Shown here: positions 1 through 7,956 of the stretch, in pieces | Numbering within the stretch: the stretch's first letter is position 1 | How the letters are laid out: every line of letters starts with the position of its first letter | Source: Polyangiaceae bacterium | GTDB lineage: Bacteria > Myxococcota > Polyangia > Polyangiales > Polyangiaceae | NCBI GenBank assembly: GCA_025936205.1 | Contig: JAICTU010000043.1 | Coordinates: 1-28,401 of the forward strand | DNA: 28,401 nt | Reading direction: 5' to 3' | The notes under the pieces: generated by a model | Databases searched by the model: none | Seen by the model: only the letters and a program-made list of their open reading frames with translations | What the model was told of the DNA's origin: nothing | Position numbers and translations under genes: made by a program

Positions 1-86
1 CCGGGCCGGCCGCGCAGGCGCTGCTGGCGCTCGGCGCCGCCGCCGTCGCCGGCGGGCAGTGGACGTTCCGCCGGGCGGCCGCATGA
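1..86 (+). CDS. C-terminal fragment of a putative ABC-2 type permease
   Basis: An open frame enters from the window edge (first full codon at 3) and stops at TGA 84-86. Only 27 codons are visible. They are Ala/Leu/Gly-rich, consistent with a last membrane helix, and end in a short basic tail (QWTFRRAAA). The stop overlaps the ATG of the following ABC ATPase in an ATGA tetranucleotide, so the two are probably translationally coupled. ATPases of the following type usually pair with an ABC-2 permease, which is why I propose one. The identity is inference from position and composition; no diagnostic motif is in view. Confidence 0.45.
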   Translation, partial: GPAAQALLALGAAAVAGGQWTFRRAAA

Positions 87-1009
87 GCGCAGCCGTTCGT
101 CGGAGCGATCTGCACAAGCGCTACGGTGGGATCGTGGCGCTCGCAGGGCTGAGCTTCGAAGTCCCGCGAGGCTCCATCTGCGCCGTGATCGGCCCCAACG
201 GCAGCGGCAAGACCACGACCTTCGGCGTGATCGCAGGGCTGCTCGCTGCAGACTCGGGCACGGTCGAGCTGTTCGGTGAAGGTCCCTTTGACCCGGCGCG
301 GCACGCCGGGCGGCTCGGCCTCTTGCCGCAGGACAGCTTTCCGAGCCCGCACGCCACGCTGCGCCAGAGCCTGGTCTACTACGGCGAGCTACAGGGCCTG
401 GGCGGCTCGGAGGCGCAGCGCGACGCCGAGCTGTGGCTCGAGCGCGTCCGCCTCTCCGACCGCGCGCACACGCGTCAGGGTGAGCTGTCTCACGGCATGC
501 GCCGGCGCTTCAGCGTGGCCCAGGCCTTCATCGGCAACCCCGAGCTGATCTTGCTCGACGAGCCCACCGCCGGCGTGGATCCCGAGCTGGCGGCCGAGCT
601 GCGCGAGCTGTTCCGGCAGCGCCGCGGCCTGGCCACGCTGCTGATCAGCTCCCACGTGCTCAGCGAGCTCGAGGAGCTGTGCGACTACGCGGTCGTGATC
701 GAGCAGGGGCGCTGCGTGCGCCAGGGCGCGATGACGGGCATCCTCAAGGTGGACACGCAGGTGCGGGTGGTGCTGAAGGGCGTGCCCGATCTCGCGCGCC
801 TGCGCGAGCAGCTGCCCGGCGCCAGCCTGGAGTTTCAGGCGCCCGAGCTCGCGGTGCGCTGGCGCGAGACTGCGCCGCTGGAAGAGCTCAATGCTCGCCT
901 GTTGCGCGCGCTGCTCGAACAAGGCGCCGGCATCCAGAGCTTGATCCCCGGGCAGAGCCTGGAAGCCAGCTACCTCGAGGAGCGCCGGGCTGCGATCGCG
1001 AAGCGCTGA
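83..1009 (+). CDS. ABC transporter ATP-binding protein (ABC-2 exporter type)
   Basis: 308-aa ATPase that would power an ABC-2 type exporter at the inner membrane; the substrate is unknown. Walker A GPNGSGKT is at residues 37-44, the Q-loop Gln at 83, the signature LSHGM at 135-139 (a variant of LSGGQ), Walker B LILLDE at 155-160 and the switch His at 191 (SSHVLSE). Residues from about 220 to the end form the extra C-terminal domain common in CcmA/NatA-like ATPases. I chose ATG 83 over an in-frame start at 59 because it overlaps the stop of the upstream frame (ATGA) and leaves the usual short N-terminus. The gene ends 17 nt from the convergent dipeptide-type ATPase gene. Family assignment is firm; the transported molecule is not. 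Confidence 0.93.
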   Translation: MSAAVRRSDLHKRYGGIVALAGLSFEVPRGSICAVIGPNGSGKTTTFGVIAGLLAADSGTVELFGEGPFDPARHAGRLGLLPQDSFPSPHATLRQSLVYYGELQGLGGSEAQRDAELWLERVRLSDRAHTRQGELSHGMRRRFSVAQAFIGNPELILLDEPTAGVDPELAAELRELFRQRRGLATLLISSHVLSELEELCDYAVVIEQGRCVRQGAMTGILKVDTQVRVVLKGVPDLARLREQLPGASLEFQAPELAVRWRETAPLEELNARLLRALLEQGAGIQSLIPGQSLEASYLEERRAAIAKR

Positions 1010-1026
1010 AGCAGAGCGACACGGGT

Positions 1027-2052
1027 CTAGTCGGTGTGCGGGAACCAGCACGCGACCTCGTGCGCCTTGCCCGGCGCCGTGGGCACCAAGGGCGGCATCT
1101 CGTGCTCACAGGGATCGGCGTGAGCGCGCGGGCAGCGCGGGTGGAACGGGCAGCCGTCGATGGGTTGAAACGGGCTCGGCGGCTCGCCCTCCAGTATCAC
1201 GCGCAGCCGGCGGCGCTTGGGGTCGACCTCGGGGATCGCGTTCAACAGGGCCCGCGTATACGGGTGGCGCGCCTGCTCGCGCAGCTCGCGGGCGTGCGCG
1301 CCTTCCACCACGCGGCCCGCGTACATCACCAGCACGCGCTGACTCAGGTGCAGCACCATGCGCAGATCGTGAGAGATGAACAGGTACGAGTGATGCCGCG
1401 TCTCCTGCAGCGAGCGCAGCAGGTCGACGACGCGCAGCTGATCGGAGGCGTCCAGCGCCGCGATCGGCTCGTCGCACACGATGAAACGTGGCTCCAGCGC
1501 GAGCGCCCGCGCAATGCTCACGCGCTGGCACTGCCCGCTCGACAGCTCCAGCGGGCGGCGCTGCAGGAGCTCGGGCCCGAGCCCGACCGTGCGCAGCAGC
1601 TCCGCGGCTCGTTCCCGGCGCGCGCCCGGTTCGCGCAGCAAGCCATGGATGGCGAAGGGCTCGGACACGATCTGGTTCACCGTCCAGCGCTCATCGAGCG
1701 CCGCCGCCGCGTCCTGAAACAGCACCTGCAGGCTCTTGCGCAACGGGCGCAGATCGCGCTCGTGGTAGTGCGTGATGTCTCGACCCTCGAAATACACGCG
1801 ACCGTATGTGGGCTCGAGCAGGCGCAGCAGAAGGCGCCCGAGCGTGGTCTTGCCGCTCCCGCTCTCGCCGACCAGGCCCACGGTCTCCGCGGGGCCGATC
1901 TCGATCGATGCGTCCTGCACGGCGCGCACGATCTGCGTCTTGTTCAGCCCGCTGCCGGGCAGCACGAAAAACTTCGAGAGCTGCAGGCCTCGCAGCAGGT
2001 CGACCGGCGGCGGTTCGGTGGCGCGCGGCGTGTCGTGGCGGTGCTCGCTCAC
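1027..2052 (-). CDS. Oligopeptide/dipeptide-type ABC transporter ATPase (DppF/OppF-like)
   Basis: 341-aa cytoplasmic ATPase of the Opp/Dpp/nickel importer family. Walker A GESGSGKT is at residues 62-69, signature LSSGQ at 170-174 (consensus LSGGQ), Walker B FIVCDE at 190-195 and the switch His at 228. The C-terminal oligopeptide-transporter region starts at HPYTRALL (about 263) and carries four Cys (301, 307, 315, 335), a pattern that binds an Fe-S cluster in some DppD/DppF proteins. A longer open frame exists upstream, but the GTG at 2052-2050 overlaps the stop of the preceding DppD-like gene (GTGA) and gives a normal length. It is the last gene of a three-gene unit. No permease or substrate-binding gene lies next to it, so the substrate (peptide, metal or other) cannot be named. 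Confidence 0.9.
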   Translation of the reverse strand: MSEHRHDTPRATEPPPVDLLRGLQLSKFFVLPGSGLNKTQIVRAVQDASIEIGPAETVGLVGESGSGKTTLGRLLLRLLEPTYGRVYFEGRDITHYHERDLRPLRKSLQVLFQDAAAALDERWTVNQIVSEPFAIHGLLREPGARRERAAELLRTVGLGPELLQRRPLELSSGQCQRVSIARALALEPRFIVCDEPIAALDASDQLRVVDLLRSLQETRHHSYLFISHDLRMVLHLSQRVLVMYAGRVVEGAHARELREQARHPYTRALLNAIPEVDPKRRRLRVILEGEPPSPFQPIDGCPFHPRCPRAHADPCEHEMPPLVPTAPGKAHEVACWFPHTD

Positions 2053-3155
2053 TCGCCCGCCAATCGCGGGTAGAAGCAGCGCGAGCGATGCCGCGCCCCC
2101 GGCGGCTCGAGCTGCGGGCTCTCGGCGGCGCAGCGCACGTAGCGCTCTGGATCCGACTGCCGCTGCGGGCACCGATCTGCGAAACGGCAGCCGGGTTCCG
2201 TTCCCGAGCGTGGGCCAGGCCGCCGGGGGAGGCTGCGCCCAGCACGGCTGCTGTTCGGTGGGCTGGGGAAGCCATGGCCCGGGATGTGCTCGAGCAGCCC
2301 GATGGTGTAGGGATGCTGCGGCCTGCCGAGCACGCTGCGCACGGGCCCGGCCTCGACGACTTGGCCAGAGTACAGGACGACGATCTCGCTCGCGACCTCG
2401 GCCGCCACGCACAGGTCGTGAGTGATGAACAGCACGCCGGCTCGAGTGCTCTGGCCGGGGCGCGGCTCGCTGACGAGCCGGGACAGCAGATCCAGGATCT
2501 GCGCCTGAATCGGCGCATCGAGCCCGGTGGTGGGCTCATCGGCGATCAACAGCTCCGGGTTCTGCGCGAGCGCGAGCGCGATCATCACCCGGCGGCGCAT
2601 GCCGGCGGAGAGCTGGTGCGGGTAGAGATCGAGCAGGCGCTCCGGCTCCGGCAGCTCCACGCGCGCGAGCAGCTCGCGCGCCGGGGCGCGCCCCACACGG
2701 CTCGTGCGCTGCAGCGCTCCGATCGGCCCCAGCTTGCCGCCGGTGCGCAGCGCCAACGCCAGCTGCCAGCCCACGCTGTGCACCGGGGACAGCGCCGTGG
2801 CGGGCTCCTGAAAGATCATGCCGATGCCACGGCCGCGCAGCCTGCGGCGCTCCGCTTCGCCGACGGTCAGGAGATCTCGGCCCTGAAACAGCACCTGACC
2901 GCCCGTGATGCGAGCCGCGGCGGGGAGCAGCCCGAGGATGGAGAGCGCGGTCAAGCTCTTGCCGGAGCCGCTGTCTCCCACCAGCGCGACGATGCTCCCC
3001 GGGGCGATGTCGAAGGAGACGGCGTCGAGCGCTGCCGTCTCCCGGGGGGCAGTGTCCGTGGCGGCACCCTCCTTTGCAGCCAGATCCTCGAAACAGGTCG
3101 AGAGTTGGCGAACGCTGAGCAAGGGGTCGTTCGCTGGCGCCGCCGGCTCGTTCAC
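2049..3155 (-). CDS. Oligopeptide/dipeptide-type ABC transporter ATPase (DppD/OppD-like)
   Basis: 368-aa partner of the downstream ATPase; in this family the two form a heterodimer under two permeases. Walker A GDSGSGKS is at residues 60-67, Q-loop Gln 116, signature LSAGM at 182-186, Walker B LLIADE at 202-207, switch His 246 and the family HPYT motif at 281-284. Four C-terminal Cys (323, 329, 342, 360) match the Opp/Dpp Cys cluster. Two oddities: an Ala/Thr/Glu-rich insert around residues 24-42 before Walker A, and an Arg/Pro/Ser-rich linker (about 295-320) where the family normally has a conserved LPG.PP segment. The start is GTG 3155-3153, overlapping the stop of the upstream lipoprotein gene (GTGA); its own stop overlaps the next GTG. 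Expression is probably coupled across all three genes. Confidence 0.9.
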   Translation of the reverse strand: MNEPAAPANDPLLSVRQLSTCFEDLAAKEGAATDTAPRETAALDAVSFDIAPGSIVALVGDSGSGKSLTALSILGLLPAAARITGGQVLFQGRDLLTVGEAERRRLRGRGIGMIFQEPATALSPVHSVGWQLALALRTGGKLGPIGALQRTSRVGRAPARELLARVELPEPERLLDLYPHQLSAGMRRRVMIALALAQNPELLIADEPTTGLDAPIQAQILDLLSRLVSEPRPGQSTRAGVLFITHDLCVAAEVASEIVVLYSGQVVEAGPVRSVLGRPQHPYTIGLLEHIPGHGFPSPPNSSRAGRSLPRRPGPRSGTEPGCRFADRCPQRQSDPERYVRCAAESPQLEPPGARHRSRCFYPRLAGE

Positions 3156-3865
3156 CGCCTCAGCCTAAAATACACATCCAGGCGCGGCAACTCGCCATCC
3201 GTCCCGGTCGAATAGGTGGCGCCGTGCTGGGGTAGCGATCCCGTCACCACCCCGTCCGCCCGCAGCAGCAGGCCATGGTCGTCCTGCTCCGACGCCGCCA
3301 GCGCCTTCAATTGCGCTGTCACATCGATGCGCAACAGGCTCGGCGGGCGCGTGCGCGCCAGACCCGCGCTCGTGGGCGCACGCGGGGGTGGGGCCTGGTC
3401 CAGCGTCCCCGGAGTCCAGGACGCCCCGGCCAGCGCCACCTGCAACTGCACGTCCGCTCCGGTGGGATCGGCCGAGCGGGCCGGCTCCAGCAGCAGAAAT
3501 GCAGCGTCCAGGTCCCGGCTGGCCCAGGTCCTGGGAAAGCGCACCAGGAGCTGCTCATCGCTCGGCTCCGGACCGCCGAAGGTGACCGTGGGCGGCAGCC
3601 CCGTACCCGCGCTGCTCTTGCCGGGCAGCGCCGGGCGAACCACCGCAATCTCGGCGGCATCCACCACCATGCGGGTGGTGCCTGGCGCCACGGGGTCGAG
3701 GCCCAGCGCCACGCAGCGCTGGGCGAGGCACTCGCTCTCCGCGGGGCAGTGCTCCGGTGAGCGGCACGGCAGCGGGGTGCGCGTGCAACCGAGCACAGCG
3801 ACCGCCGCGGTCACAGTCAGCATCAAAGCCAGAGGCGTTCGAACGAATTGCGACTTGGCAGTCAC
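3152..3865 (-). CDS. Putative lipoprotein with DNRLRE-like beta-sandwich domain
   Basis: 237 aa from GTG 3865-3863. The N-terminus has a hydrophobic signal and a lipobox-like VLGC with Cys at 27, so export and lipidation are predicted. A short Cys-rich segment follows (Cys 34, 40, 46, 51). From about residue 75 on, the protein resembles the DNRLRE domain, a beta-sandwich found in many secreted bacterial proteins: alternating hydrophobic strands, a conserved 'LLRIDVTAQL' strand, a 'DHGLLLRA' strand and a final 'PRLDVYF' strand. It is the first gene of the unit with the two Dpp/Opp ATPases (GTGA overlap with dppD-like). That position is where a substrate-binding lipoprotein would be expected, but it does not look like one. 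The start lies only 21 nt from the divergent panB start. Domain call is moderate; function unknown. Confidence 0.72.
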   Translation of the reverse strand: MTAKSQFVRTPLALMLTVTAAVAVLGCTRTPLPCRSPEHCPAESECLAQRCVALGLDPVAPGTTRMVVDAAEIAVVRPALPGKSSAGTGLPPTVTFGGPEPSDEQLLVRFPRTWASRDLDAAFLLLEPARSADPTGADVQLQVALAGASWTPGTLDQAPPPRAPTSAGLARTRPPSLLRIDVTAQLKALAASEQDDHGLLLRADGVVTGSLPQHGATYSTGTDGELPRLDVYFRLRR

Positions 3866-3876
3866 GGCACTAAAAC
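3848..3876 (+). promoter_or_regulatory. Possible sigma-70-type promoter for panB
   Basis: TTGCGA at 3848-3853 and TAAAAC at 3871-3876 are separated by 17 nt; each matches 4 of 6 consensus positions. The implied transcription start would fall only a few bases before the panB ATG at 3887. The -35 element would lie inside the 5' end of the divergent lipoprotein gene. The match is weak and could be chance. Confidence 0.25.
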
Positions 3877-3886
3877 CAGGGCCAAT

Positions 3887-4825
3887 ATGGCGCGGGAAAA
3901 AACCGACAAGATTACGGCGGCGTCGCTGCGCGCACGCAAGCTCGGCGGCAGCCTGGTCAAGGACAAGATCGCCGCGGTCACGGCTTATGACGCCAGCTTT
4001 GCCCGGCTGCTCGACGCCGCGCAGGTCGACGTGCTGATGATCGGGGACAGCTTGGGCATGGTGGTTCAAGGCTCGACGAACACTCTGGCGGTCACTCTGG
4101 AGGACGTCATCTACCACACGCGCGCCGTGGTGCGGGGCAGCTCTCGCGCGCTGGTCGTGGCCGATCTACCGTTCATGAGCTACCAGGTCTCGCCGGAGCA
4201 GGCGCTCGAGTCCGCCGGGCGCCTGGTGAAAGAAGGCGGGGCAGAGGCGGTCAAGCTGGAGGGCGGGCGCACTGTGTGCGCCGCGGTCACGCGCATGGTC
4301 GAGGCAGGGATCCCGGTGATGGGGCACCTCGGCCTGACGCCGCAGTCCGTGAACGTGTTCGGCGGCTTCAAGGTCCAGGCGCGCGAAGAGGCGGCCCGCG
4401 ATCGTCTGGTGGCGGACGCGCGCGCGCTGGAACGCGCGGGCGTCTTCTCGCTCGTGCTGGAAGCCGTGCCGCGTGGAGTCGCGAAGCTGGTCACCGAGAG
4501 CGTCAGCGTGCCGACCATCGGCATCGGCGCGGGGCCCGAGTGCGACGGGCAAGTACTGGTCTGTTACGATCTGCTCGGCTTGTTTCAGGGCTTCGTTCCA
4601 CGTTTCGTCAAACGCTACGCCGAGCTGGGCGACGTGGTGACCTCGGCCGCACGCAGCTACGTGGCGGAGGTGAGGGCGGGCCAGTTCCCCGAAGATCGGC
4701 ACAGCTTTGCCGACGCGGTTCGCGGGGACATGGGGCGCGGGGACACGGCGCGTTCGGAACTGGAGAGCCCGGATGAAGGCCGCTACGCGAGCGGACCGCG
4801 GCCTGCTTCCGGAGGCAAGTCGTGA
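3887..4825 (+). CDS. panB: 3-methyl-2-oxobutanoate hydroxymethyltransferase
   Basis: 312-aa cytoplasmic enzyme that makes ketopantoate from 2-oxoisovalerate and methylene-tetrahydrofolate, the first committed step of pantothenate (vitamin B5, CoA) synthesis. All family blocks are present: YDASFA (34-39), GDSLGMV (53-59) with metal-binding Asp 54, VADLPFMSY (91-99) with Asp 93, VKLEGG (122-127) with Lys 123, MGHLGLTPQS (145-154), the catalytic Glu 192 in LEAVP, and IGIGAGPECDGQVLV. The C-terminus runs some 30 residues past the usual end in a Gly/Arg/Ser-rich tail of no obvious function. ATG 3887 is chosen over an upstream in-frame start at 3848 because it begins just before the conserved fold. 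The stop overlaps the panC GTG (GTGA), so the pathway genes are coupled. Confidence 0.97.
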   Translation: MAREKTDKITAASLRARKLGGSLVKDKIAAVTAYDASFARLLDAAQVDVLMIGDSLGMVVQGSTNTLAVTLEDVIYHTRAVVRGSSRALVVADLPFMSYQVSPEQALESAGRLVKEGGAEAVKLEGGRTVCAAVTRMVEAGIPVMGHLGLTPQSVNVFGGFKVQAREEAARDRLVADARALERAGVFSLVLEAVPRGVAKLVTESVSVPTIGIGAGPECDGQVLVCYDLLGLFQGFVPRFVKRYAELGDVVTSAARSYVAEVRAGQFPEDRHSFADAVRGDMGRGDTARSELESPDEGRYASGPRPASGGKS

Positions 4826-5712
4826 GCCCGCGGCTGATCCGTTCCCTGGCGGAATACCGCGCAGCGTGCGACGCCGTGCGCGCCGGCGGGGAACGGCTCG
4901 GGCTCGTGCCGACCATGGGCGCCCTGCATCACGCGCACCAGTCGCTGATGCGCGCGGCCCGCCAGCACAGCCAGCGCGTCGCCGTGACGATCTTCGTCAA
5001 TCCCACCCAGTTTGGCCCGAACGAAGACTTCGAGCGCTACCCGCGCGATCTGAGCGGCGATCTGCAGGCCTGCGCCGCCGCCGGCGTGGATCTCGTGTTC
5101 GCGCCCGAGCGCGCCGAGATGTATCCCGCCGGGGAAGCGACGCGCGTCAGCGTCGCCGGTCTCACCGATGGCCTGTGTGGCCCGTTCCGTCCCGGCCATT
5201 TCACCGGCGTGGCCACGGTCGTGACCAAGCTGTTTGCGGCGACGGGCCCGTGCGTCGCGGTGTTCGGGCGCAAAGACTACCAACAGCTGCAGGTGATCCA
5301 GCGCCTCACGCGCGACCTGTTGCTACCGGTGCAGATCGTGGAACACCCCACGGAACGCGACCCCGACGGGCTCGCGACCAGCTCGCGCAACCGTTACCTG
5401 AGTCCGGCGGAACGCGGCCGGGCGCTGGCCATCCCGCGCGCTCTGAGCGCGGTGTGTGAGCGTTTCGCCGCTGGCGAGCGCGACGCGGCGCGCCTCGCGG
5501 CGCTGCTCGGCGCGGAGGTCGGCCGTGCCGAGCTGAGCATCGAATACGCCGAGCTGGCGGGCGCGCGCGACCTGCAGCGTCTCACGCAGGGCGAGCTCCA
5601 GCCGGGGCAGGCCGGTGCCTTCGTGGCGGCAAGGGTAGGCAATACCCGGCTGATCGATAATGTCATCCTCGGTGAGGATCGCTCGCCGTTGGCCGCGCCG
5701 GAGCGCACGTGA
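4822..5712 (+). CDS. panC: Pantoate--beta-alanine ligase (pantothenate synthetase)
   Basis: 296-aa enzyme that joins pantoate and beta-alanine with ATP to give pantothenate, completing the branch fed by PanB. The nucleotidyltransferase HxGH-like motif is GALHHAH (33-39, His 36 and His 39). Other family blocks are FVNPTQFGPNEDFERYPR (58-75), GPFRPGHFTGVATVV (120-134), FGRKDYQQL (148-156) and the KMSKS-equivalent TSSRNRYLS (186-194). It starts with GTG inside the GTGA overlap with panB and ends in a second GTGA overlap with tmk. panD and a ketopantoate reductase gene are not in this window. Length and motifs are normal for the family. Confidence 0.97.
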   Translation: MSPRLIRSLAEYRAACDAVRAGGERLGLVPTMGALHHAHQSLMRAARQHSQRVAVTIFVNPTQFGPNEDFERYPRDLSGDLQACAAAGVDLVFAPERAEMYPAGEATRVSVAGLTDGLCGPFRPGHFTGVATVVTKLFAATGPCVAVFGRKDYQQLQVIQRLTRDLLLPVQIVEHPTERDPDGLATSSRNRYLSPAERGRALAIPRALSAVCERFAAGERDAARLAALLGAEVGRAELSIEYAELAGARDLQRLTQGELQPGQAGAFVAARVGNTRLIDNVILGEDRSPLAAPERT

Positions 5713-6374
5713 GCGCAGCGGGGCGCTTCATCGTGCTGGAGGGCATCGACGGCTCCGGCACGACCACGCAAGCCCAGCATCTGGTGGCGGCTCTGCAGCA
5801 GCAGGGGCGGCAGGCGCTGTTCACCTGCGAGCCCTCCAGCGGCCCGATCGGCAAGCAGATCCGGCAGCTGCTCAGTTCTGCCGGCGGGGACGATGCGAGC
5901 CGCGCCTGGGACACGCTGGCGCTGCTCTTCGCCGCCGATCGCCTCGACCACGTCGCGCGCGAAATCCGCCCGGCGCTGGCGGCGGGCAGCCTCGTCGTCT
6001 GTGACCGCTACGACCTATCCAGCTATGCTTACCAGTCGGCGACCGCCCTGCCGAGCACGGATCCGCTGCCCTGGATCCGCGCATTGAATCAGCGTGCCCC
6101 GCGTCCCGACCTCACGCTCGTGCTCGACGTCGATCCCGACATTGCCGAGCAGCGGCGCCTCGCGCGCGGGCTTCCGGCGGAGCTGTTCGAGCGCCGCGAC
6201 TTGCAGCGCCGCCTGGCGCAGCTCTATGCTCGCGCCGAGCGGCTGGTGCCGGGCGATCGTCTGCTCCACTTTGGAGCAGCCGCGGCCCTGCCCGAGGTCA
6301 CGGAACGGATTTGGCAGGCTGTCGCAGCGAGCTTGGCTGCCGACAAGTTGCGGCCGGCAAACATTTCGGAATAG
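5709..6374 (+). CDS. tmk: Thymidylate kinase (dTMP kinase), Lys-less P-loop
   Basis: 221-aa kinase converting dTMP to dTDP in DNA precursor synthesis. Family features: N-terminal FIVLEGIDGSG, the nucleoside-site FAADR (74-78), the DRYDLSSYAYQ block (99-109), LTLVLDVDP (136-144) and a LID-like stretch with several Arg (149-168). The P-loop reads GIDGSGTTTQ at 12-21, so the Walker A Lys is replaced by Thr 18; the codons GGC ACG ACC are clear in the sequence. The rest of the protein looks intact, so the substitution is probably compensated rather than inactivating; LID arginines are candidates. It begins at GTG 5709, overlapping the panC stop (GTGA), and ends 9 nt before a PDZ lipoprotein gene. 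Confidence 0.92.
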   Translation: MSAAGRFIVLEGIDGSGTTTQAQHLVAALQQQGRQALFTCEPSSGPIGKQIRQLLSSAGGDDASRAWDTLALLFAADRLDHVAREIRPALAAGSLVVCDRYDLSSYAYQSATALPSTDPLPWIRALNQRAPRPDLTLVLDVDPDIAEQRRLARGLPAELFERRDLQRRLAQLYARAERLVPGDRLLHFGAAAALPEVTERIWQAVAASLAADKLRPANISE

Positions 6375-6383
6375 GCTGGGTCC

Positions 6384-6881
6384 GTGGCCTGGACATCTGC
6401 GCGTTTCGCTCCGTTTTGCGTCCTGTGCGTGGGCGCTGCCGTGGCGTGCGGCCCGTCGTACTCGGGACCCGAGTACCCGAACCAGCCGCCCGCGGGCGTG
6501 AACCTGGCGACCGACGACCTGACCCCCGCGCCGCCTGGTGTGCTCTGGCGGCGGGACGTGAACGCCGCGCTGGACGCGGGCCTCGGGCGCTTCCTGCAGC
6601 ACGCTGACGTGGAGCCGGTGATGCAAGCGGGCGCCTTCGTCGGCTTCAAAGTGGTCGAGCTGAAGCCGCCGTCCTGGTGGGCGGGCATCGATCTGATGCC
6701 GGGTGACATCGTGACGCAGGTCAACGGCATGCCCATCGAGCAACCGACGGAAGCTCACGCTGCGTTCGAGTCGCTGCGCACCGCCGACAAGCTCAATGTG
6801 AAGCTCATTCGCAAGGGCGAGCCGCACGATCTCACCTTCTCCATCCTGGAAAAGGCGCCGCCGGCACCGACCGGTCACTGA
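6384..6881 (+). CDS. Small PDZ-domain lipoprotein
   Basis: 165 aa from GTG 6384, 9 nt after tmk and so probably in the pan-tmk operon. A hydrophobic signal ends in a lipobox-like AVAC with Cys 22, so it should be exported and lipidated. After a Pro-rich spacer (about 25-50), residues from about 75 to 155 look like a PDZ domain of the GspC/protease type: FVGFKVVEL, WAGIDLMPGDIVTQVNGMPI (the carboxylate-loop and turn region), then LRTADKLNVKLIRKGEP. PDZ domains bind peptide C-termini or internal strands. No protease domain is present. The partner is unknown, and nothing ties it functionally to pantothenate or dTMP synthesis beyond position. The gene is followed by a hairpin shared with the convergent ilvE. 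Confidence 0.8.
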   Translation: MAWTSARFAPFCVLCVGAAVACGPSYSGPEYPNQPPAGVNLATDDLTPAPPGVLWRRDVNAALDAGLGRFLQHADVEPVMQAGAFVGFKVVELKPPSWWAGIDLMPGDIVTQVNGMPIEQPTEAHAAFESLRTADKLNVKLIRKGEPHDLTFSILEKAPPAPTGH

Positions 6882-6893
6882 GAGAGAAGAGAA

Positions 6894-6920
6894 GGGGCCG
6901 GGCCTCCACCGCCCGACCCC
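6894..6920. terminator. Hairpin between convergent genes (possible bidirectional terminator)
   Basis: Arms at 6894-6903 (GGGGCCGGGC) and 6911-6920 (GCCCGACCCC) pair over 10 positions with one C-A mismatch and a 7-nt loop. It sits between the end of the PDZ lipoprotein gene (6881) and the end of ilvE (6960). There is no clear T-tract on either side, so the terminator role is inferred from stem strength and position. Confidence 0.5.
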
Positions 6921-6959
6921 GTTCGACACCTCGGGGCGCTCATCCACCCCGCACAGGCG

Positions 6960-7865
6960 TCAGCCCCAGACAGGAGTGAGCCACTTGGTGCGCTCGGGGA
7001 CTCGGCCGTGCACCACGTCCTGGTAGTGGCCCTTGAGGCGCGTGGTGATCGGACCCACGTTGCCGTCGCCCACCTTGCGGCGATCGACGGAGCGTACCGG
7101 CGTCACTTCCGCACCGGTGCCGCACAGGAACAGCTCGTCCGCGGTGTAGAGCTCGGTACGACCGATGGGGCGCTCGACCACGGGCAAGTTTAGATCTTCC
7201 CGCGCCAGTTGCAGCAGCGTGCGGCGAGTGATGCCGTCGAGGTTGTCTTCAGTGGAGGGCGGGGAGAGCAGCTGCCCGTCACGGACGATGAACACGTGCT
7301 CGGCGCTTCCTTCGCTCACCTTGCCAGCCTCGGTGAGCAGGATCGCTTCATCAAAGCCATTGTCGAAGGCCTCGCGCCGGGCGAGCGCGCTGTTCAGGTA
7401 GCCGCCGGTGGGCTTGGCGCGCGAAGGGATCGCGTTGTCCGAGGTGCGCCGCCAGGACGAGATGCAGACGTCGATCGACTCCTTGTCGATGTAGCGCTTG
7501 AGCGGCAGGCAGTAGACGATGAACGAGCTGTCCTGCTCGCGCAGCACCGGCGATAGCTCCGTCGAGTTGCTGATCACCATCGGGCGCAGGTACACATCGA
7601 AGTGCACCTGGTTCTTCCGTAATAGCTCGACCACGGCCTGGCGCGCCTGTGCGAAGGGCTCGCTGCGCAGAAACAGCAGCTTGGCCGACAGCTCCAGGCG
7701 CCGCACGTGGTCATCGAGACGGAATACGAATACCTGCTGCCCGTCGTCGGCGAGATAGCCTCGCACCCCAGCAAAACATCCCAACCCATAATTGAGCCCG
7801 CGCGAGCGCACACTGATCGTGGCTTCGCTGTCGGGCACGAAACGACCGTCGACGTACGTCAGCAT
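6960..7865 (-). CDS. ilvE: Branched-chain amino acid aminotransferase (fold-type IV, PLP)
   Basis: 301-aa PLP enzyme catalysing the last step of Leu/Ile/Val synthesis and the first of their breakdown. It starts MLTYVDGRFVP, as is typical, followed by GLNYGLGCFAGVRGY. The PLP Lys is 151 in SRAKPTGGYLNSALA. The PLP-phosphate region is EGSAEHVFIVRDG (185-197), where the common EGSGEN has His in place of Asn, and LDGITRRTLLQLA and FLCGTGAEVTPV follow. Residue Tyr 93 in VYLRP is also conserved. An in-frame TTG at 7922 would add 19 basic residues before the family's normal start, so I prefer ATG 7865. The long leader between the upstream hydrolase gene and ilvE contains a 24-bp tandem repeat. Substrate range beyond BCAAs cannot be told from sequence. 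Confidence 0.92.
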   Translation of the reverse strand: MLTYVDGRFVPDSEATISVRSRGLNYGLGCFAGVRGYLADDGQQVFVFRLDDHVRRLELSAKLLFLRSEPFAQARQAVVELLRKNQVHFDVYLRPMVISNSTELSPVLREQDSSFIVYCLPLKRYIDKESIDVCISSWRRTSDNAIPSRAKPTGGYLNSALARREAFDNGFDEAILLTEAGKVSEGSAEHVFIVRDGQLLSPPSTEDNLDGITRRTLLQLAREDLNLPVVERPIGRTELYTADELFLCGTGAEVTPVRSVDRRKVGDGNVGPITTRLKGHYQDVVHGRVPERTKWLTPVWG

Positions 7866-7956
7866 TTGGCGAGGACTTTGCCAGAATCGATCTGCCCGCG
7901 CAGGCTTTTTTCGACTGGTCAAACCTCAGGAAACTTCAGCGTTCTCGCCGGCGCCT

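Noticed and set aside
679..2073. Long plus-strand frame opposite the DppF-like gene
   Set aside because: Arg/Ala-rich shadow; the minus strand holds all ABC ATPase motifs.
2049..2300. Frameshift in the DppD-like C-terminus
   Set aside because: The linker is unusual, but the same frame resumes the four-Cys motif and ends in a perfect GTGA overlap; the other frames show no family sequence.
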